A DNA stretch of 64,000 nucleotides from JAPOXR01 sp965116115 (lineage in GTDB: Bacteria; Pseudomonadota; Alphaproteobacteria; Rhodobacterales; Rhodobacteraceae), in contig OZ220486.1 in NCBI GenBank assembly GCA_965116115.1, positions 3,906,001-3,970,000 of the forward strand, written 5' to 3'. Of the stretch, positions 63,074-64,000 are shown piece after piece. The notes under the pieces are model-generated. The model did no database searches. It saw only the letters and a list, made by a program, of their open reading frames with translations, and was not told the origin of the DNA. The stretch's first letter is position 1; every line of letters starts with the position of its first letter. Both the position numbers and the translations under genes were made by a program.

Positions 63074-64000
63074 CATCCATGTTTCAGTTCAAGGGCGTTT
63101 CGGGAGAAAATTCAGCCCTTATTTCCTTTTTCCCACAGCTTTTGCACATTTTTTCCACAGAAGCTCCGCCCGTTCAGGAGGCCGGCGCAGCCGCCGCGGG
63201 CCGCCGAATCGGCTGGTCCGGAGCGCAGCTCGGCCGTGCGGACGCGGACGGGGCGTGTTTTTCCCAGACGCGCCGCTCGCGCAGCAGCGTGTTCGCCAGG
63301 ACCGCCAGCTTGCGCATGACGGCGGTAAGGGCGACCTTATGACATTTCCCCCGCCCGGTGAGCCGGCCATAAAATGCGGACATATCTTTATTGAACCGCA
63401 CAGCCGTCAAAGCCGCCATATAGAGGGCCCGCCTCGGGCGGAAGCGTCCGCCCCGGATGCGCCGGACGCCTTTCTTCGCGCCGCTGTCGCGGGCGAACGG
63501 GGCGGTTCCGGCGAGAGCCGCGGCCTGCCGGCTGTCGAGCTGCCCGAGTTCCGGGAGCCAGCCGAGCAGAGCGGCGGCCGTGACCGGTCCGATACCGGGA
63601 ACGGACATCAGGATGCGGTAAGCGCGGGCCTGGTCGGGATCGCTCTTGATATGCTCCTCGATCTCAGCCTCGAGAGCTTCCTTCTGCCGCTCGGCGGTTT
63701 TGATGATTTTATCCATGGGCTTCTTCGCTGACGCCTTCCGGATCTCATCGCGGCACTGACGCATTGTCTTAATTGTCTCAACCGCTTGCGCACGGGCGAC
63801 CATGAGGTCATTGAGACCGTTGAGGAACGCGGATTTCGGCTCGGTCGCCGGGAGATCGGCGAAGGCCGCCGCGAAAGCGGCGAGCATCCTCGCATCCGTC
63901 TTGTCGGTTTTCGCCAGCTGACCGGTCGCTTCGGCGAAGCGCCGCGCCTGGCGGGGATTGACGACGCAGACTTCGTAACCTCGGTCGTGCAGCGACTGAT
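63074..64000 (-). mobile_element. IS110-family element D (runs off the window)
   Basis: Left end CATCCATG at 63074, preceded by the AG core (63072-63073). The 3' flank GATCAAG continues the pattern of the B/C bridge-RNA arm. The 5' end lies beyond the window. Confidence 0.88.
63174..64000 (-). CDS. IS110-family transposase (copy D, partial)
   Basis: Residues from about QSLHDRGYEVCVVNPRQ to the C-terminus are present. The two later aspartates (KTDKTDARML) and ARDSGAKKG are intact. The N-terminal catalytic aspartate and Glu are outside the window, so activity cannot be judged. Confidence 0.9.
   Translation of the reverse strand, partial: QSLHDRGYEVCVVNPRQARRFAEATGQLAKTDKTDARMLAAFAAAFADLPATEPKSAFLNGLNDLMVARAQAVETIKTMRQCRDEIRKASAKKPMDKIIKTAERQKEALEAEIEEHIKSDPDQARAYRILMSVPGIGPVTAAALLGWLPELGQLDSRQAAALAGTAPFARDSGAKKGVRRIRGGRFRPRRALYMAALTAVRFNKDMSAFYGRLTGRGKCHKVALTAVMRKLAVLANTLLRERRVWEKHAPSASARPSCAPDQPIRRPAAAAPAS

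Overview
The window is GC-rich DNA (roughly 60-65 % by eye) from what is probably an alphaproteobacterium. The evidence is a RepC-type replication protein C-terminus, an imuA-imuB-dnaE2 mutasome, a GcrA-like small regulator and CUT1 sugar transport genes typical of that class. It looks like accessory DNA (plasmid, chromid or integrated element). At least six IS copies, several decayed recombinases and transposases, two toxin-antitoxin-like loci, a replication gene and a conjugation-type secretion cluster lie within 64 kb. No rRNA, tRNA or CRISPR array was recognised. Species cannot be assigned from sequence alone.

Left part (1-12.1 kb). A 741-residue RTX calcium-binding repeat protein comes first, then a decayed short-chain dehydrogenase. 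A tight leftward operon follows, read from 12.1 kb down to 2.96 kb: DapA-family lyase, mandelate racemase-family enzyme, sugar-binding protein, two permeases, ATPase, an extended-SDR dehydrogenase of uronate-dehydrogenase type, and an unusual IclR regulator fused to an SMP-30 lactonase. The enzyme set fits uptake and oxidative breakdown of a sugar acid (hexuronate/aldarate). The exact substrate is inferred.

Middle part (12.3-39.1 kb). This is a mosaic of mobile DNA. IS30 and serine-recombinase relics flank a nest in which one IS110-family element (A) sits inside another (B). A third IS110 copy (C) is interrupted by an IS4-family element whose transposase carries a DruA-like (DUF4338) N-terminal region. 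Between them lie an XRE-ImmA/IrrE plus PIN gene pair, a HEPN-like gene, a threonate-type dehydrogenase/isomerase pair and an Xre/MbcA-RES toxin-antitoxin pair. An integrase remnant, a RepC-like gene and imuA-imuB-dnaE2 come next. A Sel1-repeat protein is followed by a small membrane-anchored gene cleanly split by an ISKra4-family element.

Right part (39.9-62.8 kb). A compact rightward operon encodes a type IVB (Dot/Icm, MPF-I) secretion or conjugation apparatus. Recognisable are IcmD/DotP, IcmJ/DotN, IcmB/DotO, DotM, DotI, DotH, DotG, DotF, IcmC/DotE and the coupling ATPase DotL. Interspersed are a GcrA-like zinc protein, a primase-like protein, a lipoprotein, an ankyrin protein, secreted proteins and a tyrosine recombinase. 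Most genes overlap by four bases. A convergent leftward operon adds an ankyrin-like protein, a secreted nuclease, a LysM-TcpQ protein, a HEPN-like protein and a membrane protein. A fourth IS110 copy (D) runs off the right end.

The most striking observation concerns IS110 copy A. Its 5' non-coding region contains a predicted bridge-RNA loop whose two arms match both halves of the site in copy B where A is inserted. This is a readable natural record of RNA-guided insertion of one IS110 element into a relative.
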